Source: Gymnorhina tibicen
Taxonomy: Eukaryota > Chordata > Aves > Passeriformes > Artamidae
Assembly: GCA_013399875.1 (NCBI GenBank)
Contig: VXAZ01002278.1
Coordinates: 5,252-69,251 of the forward strand
DNA: 64,000 nt
Direction: 5' to 3'
Both the position numbers and the translations under genes were made by a program. The notes under the pieces are model-generated. The model was given only the letters and a program-made list of their open reading frames with translations, was not told the origin of the DNA and ran no database searches. Positions 38,365 through 52,146 of the stretch are shown here, piece after piece; position 1 is the first letter of the stretch, and the number at the start of each line of letters is the position of its first letter.

Positions 38365-41300
38365 CCTGCATCTTCAACTGCCACATTTTTGACTTTTCTT
38401 CAGACATCCTATACCAGTGATGAGATCATATTTCTTCTAGGCTTTTCATGAGTGAAATAACTTGAATCCCAACAGGCACACATCTTCCATTTCATTGGCA
38501 ATTATTTCATAGTTCAGTATGGGGTCAACTCTCGCACACCAAAGTATGGCTGTGAAAGGATATCTGGGAGCAATTCTCTGCTCATGTCCATTTTGATATA
38601 GCTATCATCACATTTGCATTTGTCTCCAGTGTCACAGCAAAAATGTTCACTAAGCATCACTGGGCTGGGATGTGCCCTGGAATGGAATTCATTTAATATC
38701 AACCATTTGAAGCTGAACAGGGAGGAGGACTGAGGGCACAGAGAAGGAAGACAACTAGGCATGCCCGAATTTCTCAGTATCTTCTAGATTAATTTTTAAG
38801 TCTTGCCTGAATAGCAGAATCTGAAACAGAACCCGCATTGTGCAGCAACTAAAGTCAGTGAGATGGAACACACTCAATTCCAAGAAGGCAAAACTGGGCC
38901 AGCCCTAGCCCTGACAATCTCCAATGCCCTCTGCGATTCTCTTGCAGCTTTTTGGATTTATGGATTCACTGAGACTATGAATGACAGCAAGTACTCATGA
39001 GACAGATACACAGATAAATCTCTTGCCATTTTTGTTCCATCTTTGGAAACAATGACAGGAATATATGAAAATGTTTCACAAGAACAGAATACGGAATAAT
39101 GCCTTCAAAATATAAAGAACAATAAGAACATGCCTGTTTCATTCCTCAGCTAAAATGGTATAACTTTTTAGAAGGGATTCCTTCCTTCCATAATCAGCAC
39201 CCTATAGTATTTTTTACTATTTGAAAATACACTGGAAGTCTAGTATAGTCTAGTATATAACATTTAACTGGAAAATTTTCTCAGTTGTAAGAAGTGCCAG
39301 TTGTAATTGACTTCTTTTATTGTAGTTTAAGTTCCAAAATAAAAAAGACAACAAACTTTTGTTGAAAGAAAACAAACAAATTAGAACTGGAAGATTTTAT
39401 TTTAGAAACAAAGTATTTATCTCGGATTTTTCTTTTGTTAACAGTGAAGAATTAATTATATTTCTACAAGCCTAAAACAAAACAAAAAAAGTGACAACAA
39501 TTTTTAGTGAAAGGCACAAAATATGACACTACAATAAAGCAGCCAGCATTAAAAATCATTTATATCAATATTGTCTAATTCTAGAATATAGGGAAGGAAG
39601 AATTTTTAAATCTGTCTTTTAATACATTTTATTATGTATAAAAGTATGTGAATAGATGATAGAAAACATTAGAGAACTAATGCCCATTTTATTTCATAGG
39701 GAGTTTAGCAGCCAGTAGTGATAACCTTTGCCCACAAGAACATTTCATGTCTGAGACACAAACTACCCTTACTCCTCTGATTATAAAACTGATTTAGTAA
39801 CCTGGAATGGGTCTTAAAGAACATCATTTTTAAAAATGTATCACTGTTTAAACTCAGATTTCTAAGCTCTTAATTATCAGTTGAGCCCCAAGTGATAGAT
39901 AAAGAGAACTAAAGGGAAAAGATCTCTATAAACCAGCCTTTATTTACAGTTTCTTTTGAGCGAGAAATATACAAATACATCTTAAAAATAAAGGAGAAAG
40001 GAAATAAAAAAAGAATAATGTCTATGTTGAGAAGAAGAGAAATAAGGGAAGAGCAGTTTAAAGGCTGTATGTGTGAATGTAGCTGAGGAAGTTCTATTAA
40101 TCTTAAATGAAACTGCATGGCTAAATGTACACAGCATTGAAAATTTACCCAGAAATAACTCCTGCAATGAGATCAGAAACATGCTTGTCAAATTCCACTC
40201 ATGTTCTACCTTGCTTGGAAAATGAAGAGGATCATTTGAGGTTACTTATTTTTCTTTAACTTGCACTATTCATTTGCAACAGATGGACAGATTTGTCCAT
40301 AAACCAGCATATTTTTAGGTTCTCTTAAATTAGAGGTTATTATATGAGGATAGTGGTCAAATAATAATAGATGAAGAGGAAGAGCAGAAAATTACACCAC
40401 AGAAAAAATCCCACAATGCCAGTCCCATGGAATGAAACCTATTCTAAAAGCAAAATGCTACAGAAAATGAAAAGTGTATTCTAACTCACAGTAAAACCTG
40501 GACAGCAGCAGTGAATACAGGTAACAGCTTTCACACAATCAGTTCTTGGCCTCAGTGATGTTCTGCAAGTAAATTACTCTGACCCATGGGTAAGTTATAA
40601 ATAATAAAAATAAATATTTATAGTTCATATACTGCAGGTCTCAAAAGTCTCCACCAGTCTGGGAGGCAAGCACTGAGGAAACCACAAATGCAATATTCAT
40701 TTACAGGGCTCATCCTCATTTTCTGTTGTGCACATGGGCATCACTTAGCCATTTAGGTTTTATGTCCCTGAAGTGTCAGCCTCACAGAAGGCTTGCAACC
40801 TTAACTGCTCACTTCTGGTAAAGCTTCCATTAGTGCAGCATTTGTGATGCCATCTGAGGCACTATTGATTTCTTAAAAGGAATTGAGTCCTTCTGTCAAC
40901 AAATCTATCATTTTATTCAATATTCAGCATTGTTCAGCAAACTTAACTCTGCTTTCTGTCTTTCATTCTTGACATCATACCACAACTAGGAAAGTGGATT
41001 AGAGATTTCAAGAATGAGTTCTCAGTCCCCACCTACAAGGCAACATAAAAGCCAAACCAGGATTTTAATAAAATTACCTAATGTCCCCCAGTACAAGGGA
41101 TGATCAGAAATCCTCCCTTGGCCTGAATCCTCTCAGTAGCTTCAAGAGACCCAGAAAAATTAGCACATATTCAAGTACAAATCCAAGTACCATTCTTTAA
41201 ATATGCCTTTTCCAACAGATACATAGCAGTGTGCCCTTATTTTACGAAAAGATGTGTATTTAAAAAGAAAAGCAATCTAGCCAAAAAAGCCCTGAGCACA

Positions 41301-44300
41301 GGGAAGAGATTTGGCATGGTATGACACAGCTTACTTAAGCTGCCCACAGAAAAACAGCCAACTGAGGTTCTTGCAAGAATGCCCCCTCATGAGCACATTT
41401 CAGGGCTCAGCTGAACATATTGAACCCTAACCATGGTAAGGGTCATGCAGGAACAAACACACCAGGGGGGAGAGTATGACCGCCGCAGAGAAGGGCGTCT
41501 TGAAAGAAGCCATGAGTACAGCTGGGGAACTCCTGCAAGCACAGAGAGTGGCACCTCAGCTGGTCTCCCTCACGCCCCTTCCAGCTTGGGGTTGGGCCCC
41601 AGATGTTCCTCTCCTCGCATGAGGAAATAAATCATGAATGCCTGAAAGTATGACATGGGATGTGCATACACTGGTGGGAGGAATGGAGGAAGAAAAGTAA
41701 GATCATGGAACGTAATCCCTAGAGGGGATGAGTTAATGCCCATTTGAAAGGCTATTAGAGTGATGTGAAAGGCTAAGAGCTTACATAATGAACAGAATAT
41801 ATGACTAGATATTACAGAAATTGGATCCATAGCTACATGGTTTATTCCAGAATCACAAACCCAGCTGTGTAGTCACTGACCTGGCAATATCACCTCTGGA
41901 GCACACCCCATCACAGCAAGTGCTGCAACTCACAGATAAAGTCTCCTGACAGACAAGACCCTCAATCATGGTGATGGAGTCAACAGCTCTCAGTGAACCA
42001 GCTGAAAGTGCAACTCATACACTAATCTGGTGTGGTAAGTGCCTAGATAAAAACTTTTGGTTAACTGAGGAATCCTCACCATGCTACACACTTGAACTGT
42101 CAGAAAGACATACCATATAATTATATCATTATGCCTCAGAGGACACTTGTCATAAAACCTACTGTGGATCTTCCAAAAAGTTTTTATGGAAGAGGATGAG
42201 GATAACAAAAAGATCTCCCACTTTCTGCTAATTTAGAATCCATCAACACACATTTCTTTCAACTATCATCTTGCTTACCTGCCTCAGGTAAGGAACTCCT
42301 TCTATCTATCTTTGGTAATATTTCAGTATGCTTAATCTCTTTTCCCAAGTGCTTTGACTGCAGAAATTTTGTAACTTCCAGGATCGTATTGGCTCATTTC
42401 CCACTCAACAAAGTGCTTTATTCCTGTACTTTCCTTCAGCAAACTGTAAGAATAATTTTACCATGAGAAACTATTTCCAAGCTGCTCAACTAGGGCTTTA
42501 TAGATATATACGGTTAAATATACTTTCCTGTCAGAAACAATTATAGAAAAGAATCTTTCATCAATACTTTCCCCCCCCCGTAATAAACCCAGTTGTTAAA
42601 TGCTTGTTTTGAAGGCAAACAAACATTAAATTTATGAGATTACACATTCAAACTTCAGAACAGCAAATTAATGGTAGATTGAAACCACTGAAGAAAGTCC
42701 TCCAGAAGCATTCCTTACACATAGTGCCTACACCAGTGCACCCCAGTGGTATTTAATAAAAGCCAGCTATTGGCATCAGGGGAGGAACTCATTCTCTGTG
42801 TCACACAAGTTTCCGTCTCTTTGCGAAGAAAAAGTTCCCAACTCACAATTTTTTTGTAGTAGGGATTGATTTTTTTCTTTCTTTCTCTCTTTCTGGAGGT
42901 CGTTCTGTCCTTGAAAGACATACAAACTGCCTCATTAGCACCACCTAAAATAAAACCTCCATATGATAGCAAACTTGCATTTGCAATCATCACCTCACAA
43001 AACTACAACTACAGTCTTTTTTTTCCACTCTTTTAAGAACAATTTATAAGAATACAGACATAAACAACAAGTCTTTCTGAACTTCTTTTAAATATCATCA
43101 CAAAAAACCCAACACACAATAGAAATTCAAATAGAGGGCTCTACAGACCTGTTCCACTCACCACAGCTGCAAAAAAGAAGATGATGAAGCAATACATTTT
43201 ACAGACCATTTTAAAGACCTTTACTAGACTTCACTTTCTCCCTCACTGTGTCAGGTTCATCTTCATCTTTCTGTCATGTGCCCAGACTTCCTGTTCCCAC
43301 ACACTCAGCGGAGATCAAAGCCAAGCTGACCTCACTTTTTACTGTTTCAGTAATTGGTCGGTTTTCCACATTCTTCATTTGGGGAACATACCGACAAACT
43401 ATTAAAATGCATCCTTTTTGACTAAGTTGGGAACTCGTCGTACTTTTTCTTCTTAGCAGTAGCTACTCTTGTATCCCTTTTAAGAGGCCCGCCCCCAAAA
43501 TAAATCCTAGGATGCTGATATGTTTCTTTCTGTGTAGTAAATAGAAAGCAAAGCCCTGAATTACATACCAAATGACAAATAACTTTTACTGGTGTAAACT
43601 TAACCTTACAGAAATACGGTATATGTCTATTCAGGACAAAATTTGCTGTCTTTGATACTTATAAAATTTTAGCTCTTGGCTGAAACTGAAGGAAAAAAAG
43701 AGGGGGGAAAAAGACTGCTGAATATGTGTTTATTTACTGGAAGATTTCTGCTATGTTCCACAGTGGCTGGCATTTGGGGAAAGCATTGAAAAATCAGTGG
43801 ATGCAGAGGATGTTTATGCACACTGATGAATTTCCCTCAGCTGCCCACATTGCCTCTTACAAATGAACACAAAACTCATTAAAACAAGAAAAAAACAGAA
43901 GATGATGCTTAACAGGATCACCTGTATTCATTTTACTATGTGTAGTGGCAGATAAGAAAGCCATACAGTGGAAGCTACATTCTGCGCACAAATGAGCACA
44001 GTTCTCCTAAGGAAATTTTTTCAGAGAATGTGCCTTGTTAACAGGTATTTGAGCATCAAACCATAATTTTGGAAATAAACTCCTGTTCGCACACAAGGGG
44101 TTATGGAGTGGAAGGAGACCTGGCAAAAATTATAACGTGCAGTAACTTTCATAAATAGATAGTGCAGCTGGTTCCTAGGTCATTGTTGCATCAGAAAGGT
44201 CTCTCTTGAAGTTCCTGTCACATTTAGAATTGAAGCAGAGCAATAGCAAATATCAGGATGAAAACTAAGCAATTTGAAAAAGGAGGAAATAGCTTTTAAT

Positions 44301-44898
44301 ATTATTGCAGAATAAAAAGTTAAGTAAGGTTTCTTATTTTCCTCTGAGAGCTGAAAACCTGTGCTGAACCTCTTGTAACTTGGGAGCAAACTAAGGCTAC
44401 ATTCTCCTCACCCACATCATCTACGGGTACTACAGGTTTATGTGGAAAAAAAAAAATCTTAGAAAGTGTCTTAAGAAAGATCTAGATCCAGTGCAAAGCT
44501 GACATGCAGATTCTAAGAAGCAAAGCTCTGACGGCTTTGTACCTGCTCTGCCAAAACTGACTGCAAAACCTCAGGATGAAATTTATTTTAGAATTAATTT
44601 CTTTTTCAAAACTGGAGAAGTTACATAAATGAGCAGATGACACCAAAGAAGAAAAGGTACCTTGTCTTGCAGCACAAGACAACTTTTTGGATTTCTCTTT
44701 CTTCCTGACACATTGATGCAAAAAGAACTTTTGGGAAATAAAACAAGAAACAAACCAGCATGGAAATTGGCAAGAGAGCAATCAGACATTTCAGTGCCCT
44801 TGCACCCCTTGTGGGATGCAGCAATCATCCTTAGCCATGCGCCCTAAGTACAAGAAAGCAGCAAGAAGAAGGAAAGCCGAGAACAGGGGAAGACCACT

Positions 44899-45044
44899 GG
44901 GATTAGCTCAGTTTGTTAGAGCATGGTAATGTCAATGTTGTGGGTTCATCCTTGTATGGGCCATTCACTTAAGAGCTGGAGGAATTTCAAGATGATCCTT
45001 GTGAGTACCTTCCAACTCAGAATATTCTGTGATTCTGTGATTCT
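44899..45044 (+). repeat. tRNA-Ile-derived SINE with CR1-like tail (TguSINE1-like)
   Basis: The head (44899-44963) follows a tRNA-Ile: GGATTAGCTCAGTTTGTTAG (A-box region), a shortened anticodon arm, GTGGGTTCATCC (B box lacking one G) and TATGGGCCA at the acceptor end. The body continues with a GGAATTTCAAGATGATCC block and ends CTTCCAACTCAGAATATTCT followed by GTGATTCTGTGATTCTC, the CR1 type of 3' end with short terminal repeats. This head-tail arrangement is that of the CR1-mobilised TguSINE1 known from zebra finch. It is not a working tRNA gene. Confidence 0.85.
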
Positions 45045-48000
45045 CTGAAGACTTCACCACCAAGTGCACTGTTGCCATTAACCCAAACCCACCCATTTTC
45101 ACGTGTTCTCTGAAGAGCCTTAAGGAACGGACTGAACCGAAAAATCAACAGAGAAGCACCAGAGTTAAGCAAAACCGTACCAAAGACACGAGACCCAGTA
45201 AACCAGGATATATTCTTCTAGAAAAGATTAAAGATTCCCTTTCTTACAAGGCATTTAAACTTTTGTGCAGGAGTGACACCCTGCTCTTACACTGCCCAGT
45301 CTCACCAGCTGGTCTTCTCTAACCCTTCCCAGTTCTGCCCATCTTCCTCTTCACAATGCAATTGTGGGTGGCCAGCCTCAGTCCATGCAGGTAGGGAGCA
45401 CACATCGAGGTACCCAGCAGCCAATCCTCTGAAGCTTTGTCTTTATCACCTTCTCTCAACAGCAAACAGAAACACAAATGTAAATGAACATCAGCTTGCA
45501 TGCTCTGAGCATTAAGTCTCTATGTTGGGTTATAGGCATGGCAGGAGAGCAGGCACAAGTGGACAGCAGTGCACAGCTGTCAGAAAGCACCAAACTACTG
45601 AAGGACAGAGTTTCACAGGATGGCTGAAAAGTGTTTCAGTAATTCTAGACATTACTACCTGTTTAAACACTGACCCCACTGAACCCCTGCAGTGCATACT
45701 CATACATGGCTCAAGATATTAGTCTTGAAATATTTAATTAAGAATCCCTCATAGCAATGGCCGCTAGATAAAAAATGCTGACCATCATCATGTAATCAGC
45801 TCATTAAAGGCATTTCCTTTCCTAGCTTATCTTGCATCTTTGTGACATCTCACACATACACACCCCATATTTTTTGTGCATGTGTGTCTATACATATACA
45901 TACATGTACACACTTTGTATATAAATATAAAAAGATGTCAAGAAAAAGGACTAATGGATTCTAACATTATAGAAGGCCATTAGATGATTTGGCCAGCTGC
46001 ATCATTTGAAACATACAATTTTATCCAATTAATGTCTCATACTTGCCAGCCTTATCTTTTGTAAAATGAAATAATTGCATTTTTTTTTCTACAGCATGTC
46101 TTCAGACAAGGCAATCAATCTTGATTTAAAGCTTTTAAAAAAAAAAGGTTGAAAATATGCAGATTCTGATGCTCGTTAATTCTACTGCATTACGAGCTTT
46201 ACAAAACAAACTTGGAAAAAACATGTTTCAGTTGTACTGGGAACAAAGCACCAAAGAGGACCATAATTTCCCACAAACATTGTTACTAAAATAAAAATAC
46301 TAAAAAAGAGAGCTACCTATCTAGAACAATCTCTTTTGATCAAAAGGCTTTAATGAAGAACTATGATCTATTTGACAGGATTCAAAAACTGTTATTTTAA
46401 AGTGTCTATATGCTGTCATATTTAATAATATTCACTTTATCACAACCCAGAACACATTTCAATGTTTTAAGCACATCTTTCCTCAAAAATTTTCAAGGTA
46501 CAATTTCATCCCTATTTCACTGAGTCCCTAAAACAGTTATGACCAGTCAACTTGAAGCATCATATTGGGTGATTTTTTTTGTTTTACAGATCAACCAAAC
46601 GAAGTCTTAAAGTATACATGCACAACAATCCATGTCAAACATCTACCTTGTTCTTCAACATCACCCTTCAAAATTATGCAAAACTTCACCATCCCAGAAG
46701 CTCCTCATATACTGAGCAGCTGTGGAGATTATAGGTATCCTTTCTCCAAAGAAGTATGACAGGAACAACAAAGCATTCAAAAACTAGGAAAAACTCCTCT
46801 GCCCTCGAACAGCTGATGCAGAGCTAGAACCAAGGAATGAGTAAGGGGGATGGATATCCTTTTTATACTGGCACTGGAAACACCCAGTAAGTTCATGACA
46901 GACTAATGAAACAGGAGGCAGGTGGGCAGCTTGCCCTTGCATTGACTTGTGCATTCCCTCCCATGAAAACACAGGAAACCAGATGTCAGCCCTGGCTCTG
47001 TGACTGTCATGATTCCTGTCTCACTCTGGCACAAATTTTTAATGTTACCCTGTACCAGGAGGAAAAACAGGCATGGCTCCTCCCTCCCAGCAGAATCAAG
47101 GGAAATCCTCAGAGCCATGCCCTGAATGCTTAAGCTGAATTTTATATTTGTCAGGGTCCTCAAACAAATCTCAGCTAAGAAAACACAGAAAACAGATCCT
47201 GCTTACAGCAGGTGGCAACTCCATCCACCTTAGACTCCTTGTGGCCATTTCAGTTGACTTCACCCTCCCTTATCTGCCACTTGGGACTATGGGTTCTGCC
47301 AGAGAGCTTTGAAATTACCAGAAAGCTAAAATATTAAGATTCTTCTACTGCAAAAATATTCTTGGTTAACTACATTGTGCACATGAAAAAAACCCAAAAA
47401 CACTCTGACAGATTAACCTAGAAATTCACATACTTTTTTCAGCTTCTTTCTCAAATCACTAAAAGAAAAATTACAGTATTCCAAAACAAGTTGTGCAACA
47501 GGAGTAGGTCTCAGGCTCTCAACTGCACAATCAGGTAGCAGCTGTCATACCCTTCTCTCATTTCACACCACTCTCTGTTGTGGGTAGTACCAGGGGATGA
47601 TGATGACAGCTCCCATTATTTCATTAAAATTGTTGTGATATTTGATCTACTCCTGAAAGATTCATTTGCCATAAAACTGGGCAAGAATCTCTGGCTGAAC
47701 TTAAAAAAAAATTTTACACAGAAAACATGAGCCCCAAGCTAAGAGAAATGCACACATCCCCTCAAAACACCAGAAAGTGAAAAAAGAAGCTGATACATTG
47801 TGTAAATCATTTGCTTTTCTTAAAAGACAGTGTTCCCATTTGGGGGCTGATTTGTATATGCTTGGAAAAGAATAGCAATCATGCTGTGTGATATGCAGCA
47901 AATGAAATAGTGCAATCAAAACAGTATCAATAAACTATTAGCCTTCAACAGCATCCTGCCAAGACTACACAAATGAGAATTCAACTCAGCTTTTCCCCTG

Positions 48001-51000
48001 AACACAGAGATATTAATCTGTGTCAAGGACAAAGTTTCAGCTTTCCTAATGCAATATTCTTCTGCCTACACCATGGAAAAGCAAACATCTAAAGGTCATT
48101 TAAATCACAGGTTTCAAATTTTAAATTGAAAAATTAATCCCTTTATTACAAAATTATATCTGATCCACAAATCAGTACACCACATTCTATTAGAATGGCT
48201 TAATGAGTCCAGACAATAAAACTAAAACTATTTGTTTTGGTGTGAAGATCAACATTGCTTTCAACTGCAGCTGCAAGACAACACAGAAGACTATCTGCTG
48301 TCTGTATTCTACACCAGATGTATAAATAGTCTTTATTCTGATAACCCATGACAAGCGTCTTACAATCTTTGCCATTTAATAAATTTTTGTGCTTGGTAAT
48401 CCAAGGTTTAACGACAAATTGCCTCCATTTAATGAATGCTGTTTTGACAGTTTTCTGCCTCACCACTTGTTTTCCTATCATGTGCAAAATTAGCTGTATT
48501 ACACTCCTCACTTTTTGATGCTTATTTTGCTACAGTGAGGAATAAGGTAATTTCAAACCCTATTCTGTTGTTTTCTTCTAGCATTGAACACCCAAAATAC
48601 AGCAAGAAAACCATCTGTATTATTAAGCTTCCCAATCTAATCATGCATCCATTCCATCCACTTAACAACAGTATTTCAGTCAGGAAGACAGTCTTGCTCC
48701 AGACTAGCCTGAACAATTAGCCCCTCCGCAGAGGGCAAATTCTTATTAACTTTTCATCTTAATAAGATGATTGTATCCTGGCAATGAAAAAAAAAACATA
48801 GGTATAACATAACTCCTCCGGAAAGGAGCTGCATTAAGGATGTAGGAGGAGATTTGTCTGGTAACAGCAGCATCTCAGTTGCTAGTACATTCATGGAAAA
48901 CATCTAAGTAATAAAGGTACGTATTTGTTTTCTTTTTAAGACTGAATTTATTTACTCAGAATGAAAAGCTAAAGAGCAGCATCAGTGAATGTCAGAGCAT
49001 GTCTGCCCTCAGAAACATGACTAGGAAAATACACTAGCTCTTTCCTAGATACCTCCTAAGTTAGTGAAAACCCTAATCTCACACCCACCAAAAGCATCAC
49101 AAGGTAATTAGAAAGGCAAACTGGAAACTTTCTTGCCTATACTGACTTCTCAGAGAAGTTCACAGGTAATTCAAGGTCTTATTCAGACCATTAGTCACAG
49201 TCCAATACATCCTAAACATCACATAAAGGAAATATGGACAACATTTTTATCCCCGAGAGTAATTTGTGTTACAACCCAGGACAGGCAGTGATTTCAGTGG
49301 TGAGACACTATTATACAGGGTAAGGGAGAGCAGAATCATCACAGAAAACAGAGAAGGAAAAGATTACTATGGGATGCATACAGTAACTGACTCAGCTTTG
49401 TCTTGGTCGAGTTTATTGTGGTTGGCTCAACACCAGCTTTTACCAGTGACATGGTGGAATGCAAAGATAACATTCAAACATTCAATACTAACTCACTTCA
49501 GGGTGTACCATGCCTAAAGCTTGTAACAGTGAGAGTGACAGAAGAACCAGCATAAAACAACATACTACTGTCACCTCAGTAATGCCAGCTCCTGGGCTAA
49601 CAATACAGACATTCCAGTTACCATGACAAATTTCTCATTGTTTTCAAAAGTGCATGTGTGAGAAGAATGTTGGTAAGTTCATTAAACCCTTCTAAATGAG
49701 TAACTAGTATAGCTAAATATATTTTCAGATTTCCCTTTCCAAATATTAGCTGAAAAGAGGATTTTAGGGGATGCCTCTGGCAAAAGATTGTATTTCAAAA
49801 TTATTTATTAGAAATCTTGGATCCCACTCTGAAAATCTCACTGGCTTTTTTAAAAGAAGCCATATCTTAATTCTGCAAGGGTCAAATGCTGCAGTAACTT
49901 TAGATTTGATGGAGGATGAATGAGTTAACAGCTATGAGGAGGAAAAAAGAAAGAGAAGTATGCACCACACAGCATTTTGCAGTCTCAGGCTAGCATCTCA
50001 GCCTACAATGCAAGCTGCTCCTCACACATCACAAAAAGGCTCTTCCTGCTAATCTGTGGAGCTCAAACTCATACACAAATCCAAAGGTCAAATATAGAGA
50101 TCACTGCATAAATTCTCTTGTCTTAGTCTCAATAAAATTCAATGTGTATGTAGCATGAGTAAGCCACGGTCACCCTTTCTTGTGTTTCCCTTTGCACATG
50201 CTTATGCATTTTTTTTTAACCTCTATTTAATTTTTTTTTGTTTCAGTGTGTTAAACATTGCAAAATGGCAGCACTGCCCATCACACAGACTTCCAAAGGT
50301 GTGAAACACATGCATGTTCATGGTAATGCCACACACATACATCATGCATCCTCAGGAAAATGTGTGAGAGAGACAGATTTGCAAAGGGAAGATGCGTGCC
50401 TGGATTACACTGCCCACTAGCATGGCTTCTGTGCAGGGCAGTAACAACCAGAAAAACTGTCAGCAGTCACAAGACTCTGTAGTAGCACAGAAGTATACAC
50501 CTGAAAGAGGCAGGCCAAAGGCATAAAGCTTTTTGTCAGCACCTAACCAGCAGCTAGGATGAATGATAAGGTTCAGCACTCAAGATGCACATGGATGTGT
50601 GGCATCCCGAGACAACATGGAGCTACCAAGGATAAAACAGCTACCGACTCTAGATTGATGGATCCCTTTAACCTACTTGCAGCAGGAGCCTTTGAAAAGT
50701 TTACTATATTCCCAAAGGGAAAGCCAGAAAAGGTAGGTTTGTTCCCTGTATCAATTGGTGCAGTCATGGGAAATTATATCAGAGCACTGTTCAGCAATGG
50801 TATGAACCTAAACCAGTAAAACAAGAGGAACGACATCTTCAAGGCAAAAGGATTGAGTAAATTATGCAATGAAACAGAATGATTAAGCCTCATTTCTTCA
50901 CTCTGCTTTCATGTATACCAAAGATGTCTGTGTATTAATTTCATTATTATTAAGCTTAATTTTAAAGTTTTCTAGAGATGAAAAAGCTAATTAATTACTG

Positions 51001-51821
51001 CTCCTTTTATGTTCACTAGTTCAAAAGTAAGCTGACCAATAAGTTGCATAAATCTTAAATATTTTAAAAGTAGCAGGGCTTAAAATTTCTTTGAAATTCC
51101 TTAGGAAATTGAGTAACACAACGGATCTCTATTTTGCACAATCCTTACACTCTTTGATCTTTCTTTCCAGGAAATGCCAGTTCCTCTTTATGTTTTAGCA
51201 CACCTAGTGCTACCAAAGACACTTCAAACGAGAGAGTCTAAAAACTCAACCTACAGGAACCTGATATTGATTTTCTCCATTAAAAAATTTAAAAGGAAAG
51301 AAAGCTTTGTATTTAGTACTTTGATGAATTTAACTAATCCATCACTGAATATTTATTGAACAATCATTGTTTAAAGTCAAAAAATAAAGCCATTTAAATA
51401 AAATAAGAGAAACAGAAAATCCACCATTTCCAAACATCTAAATGAAAATCTAGAATTCAGAATCAACTTTTTCCTCTGCTAAACAAACATGAAGCAAATG
51501 GGTTTTGTATGTATGATCTATGCAGTAAAACGAAATGCTTTGCCAGCTCAAAGTAACATTCTGACTACTACTGCACAGCTGTGCCTCCAGTGCACTGCCA
51601 CTAACAGGAGCTGCCCCAAGGCTTCACACAGCTCAGTGATCATCTTACGACTTCTTCCTCAATTCTCCTCTGCATGTCATTGCACAAAGAGCTAACATGG
51701 AACAGCACATGCTCTACAGCTCATGGTGATTAAATACCTTTCTCTGATCTCAAGAGCAGATTTCCATTTCTTTCGCTGGAGACTTTGTTTTTGTAAATAC
51801 CTTTAAAAAACCCCTAGGATA

Positions 51822-51908
51822 AAACACACATACACAGGCATACAAAACAATAAACAAACAAACACCCGAGAAAAAAACCAAACAAACAAACACAATAATA
51901 AAAAACCC
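51822..51908. repeat. A/C-rich low-complexity patch
   Basis: Mixed ACAC, AAAC and CAAACAAACAAACAC units with few T or G. Similar patches lie at 36289-36318 and 37979-38043. No family assignment. Confidence 0.7.
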
Positions 51909-52071
51909 TACAACGATAAAATAAACCATGCCAGGAAACTGAAAACAAGAACTGCTCAAAATTTAAAAAGCAGCAAATGAAAAGCCACACAAGTATGGGG
52001 TGTGTGTAGAATATTAGAATTCTACTTGGATCATGCTTTTCCCTGCTCATTACTTGTGCCTGCTCATTACA

Positions 52072-52146
52072 GGGATGTTGGATTACAGGGCCTTTAAAGG
52101 TCCCTTCCAGCCCAAACTATTCTATGATTCTATCATGCTGTGATGA
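52072..52146 (+). repeat. CR1-type 3' tail fragment
   Basis: GGATGTTGGATTACAGGGCC, then AGGTCCCTTCCAGCCCAAAC and TATTCTATGATTCTAT form the last 75 or so bases of a CR1 (or CR1-tailed SINE) copy on the plus strand. Extremely 5'-truncated. Confidence 0.9.

Noticed and set aside
41400..41640. A slightly GC-richer patch, considered as an exon or LTR
   Set aside because: No motif, splice border or repeat family could be recognised.
44899..44963. A tRNA-Ile gene
   Set aside because: The anticodon arm is shortened, the B box lacks a base, and the sequence runs straight into a SINE body with a CR1-like tail.
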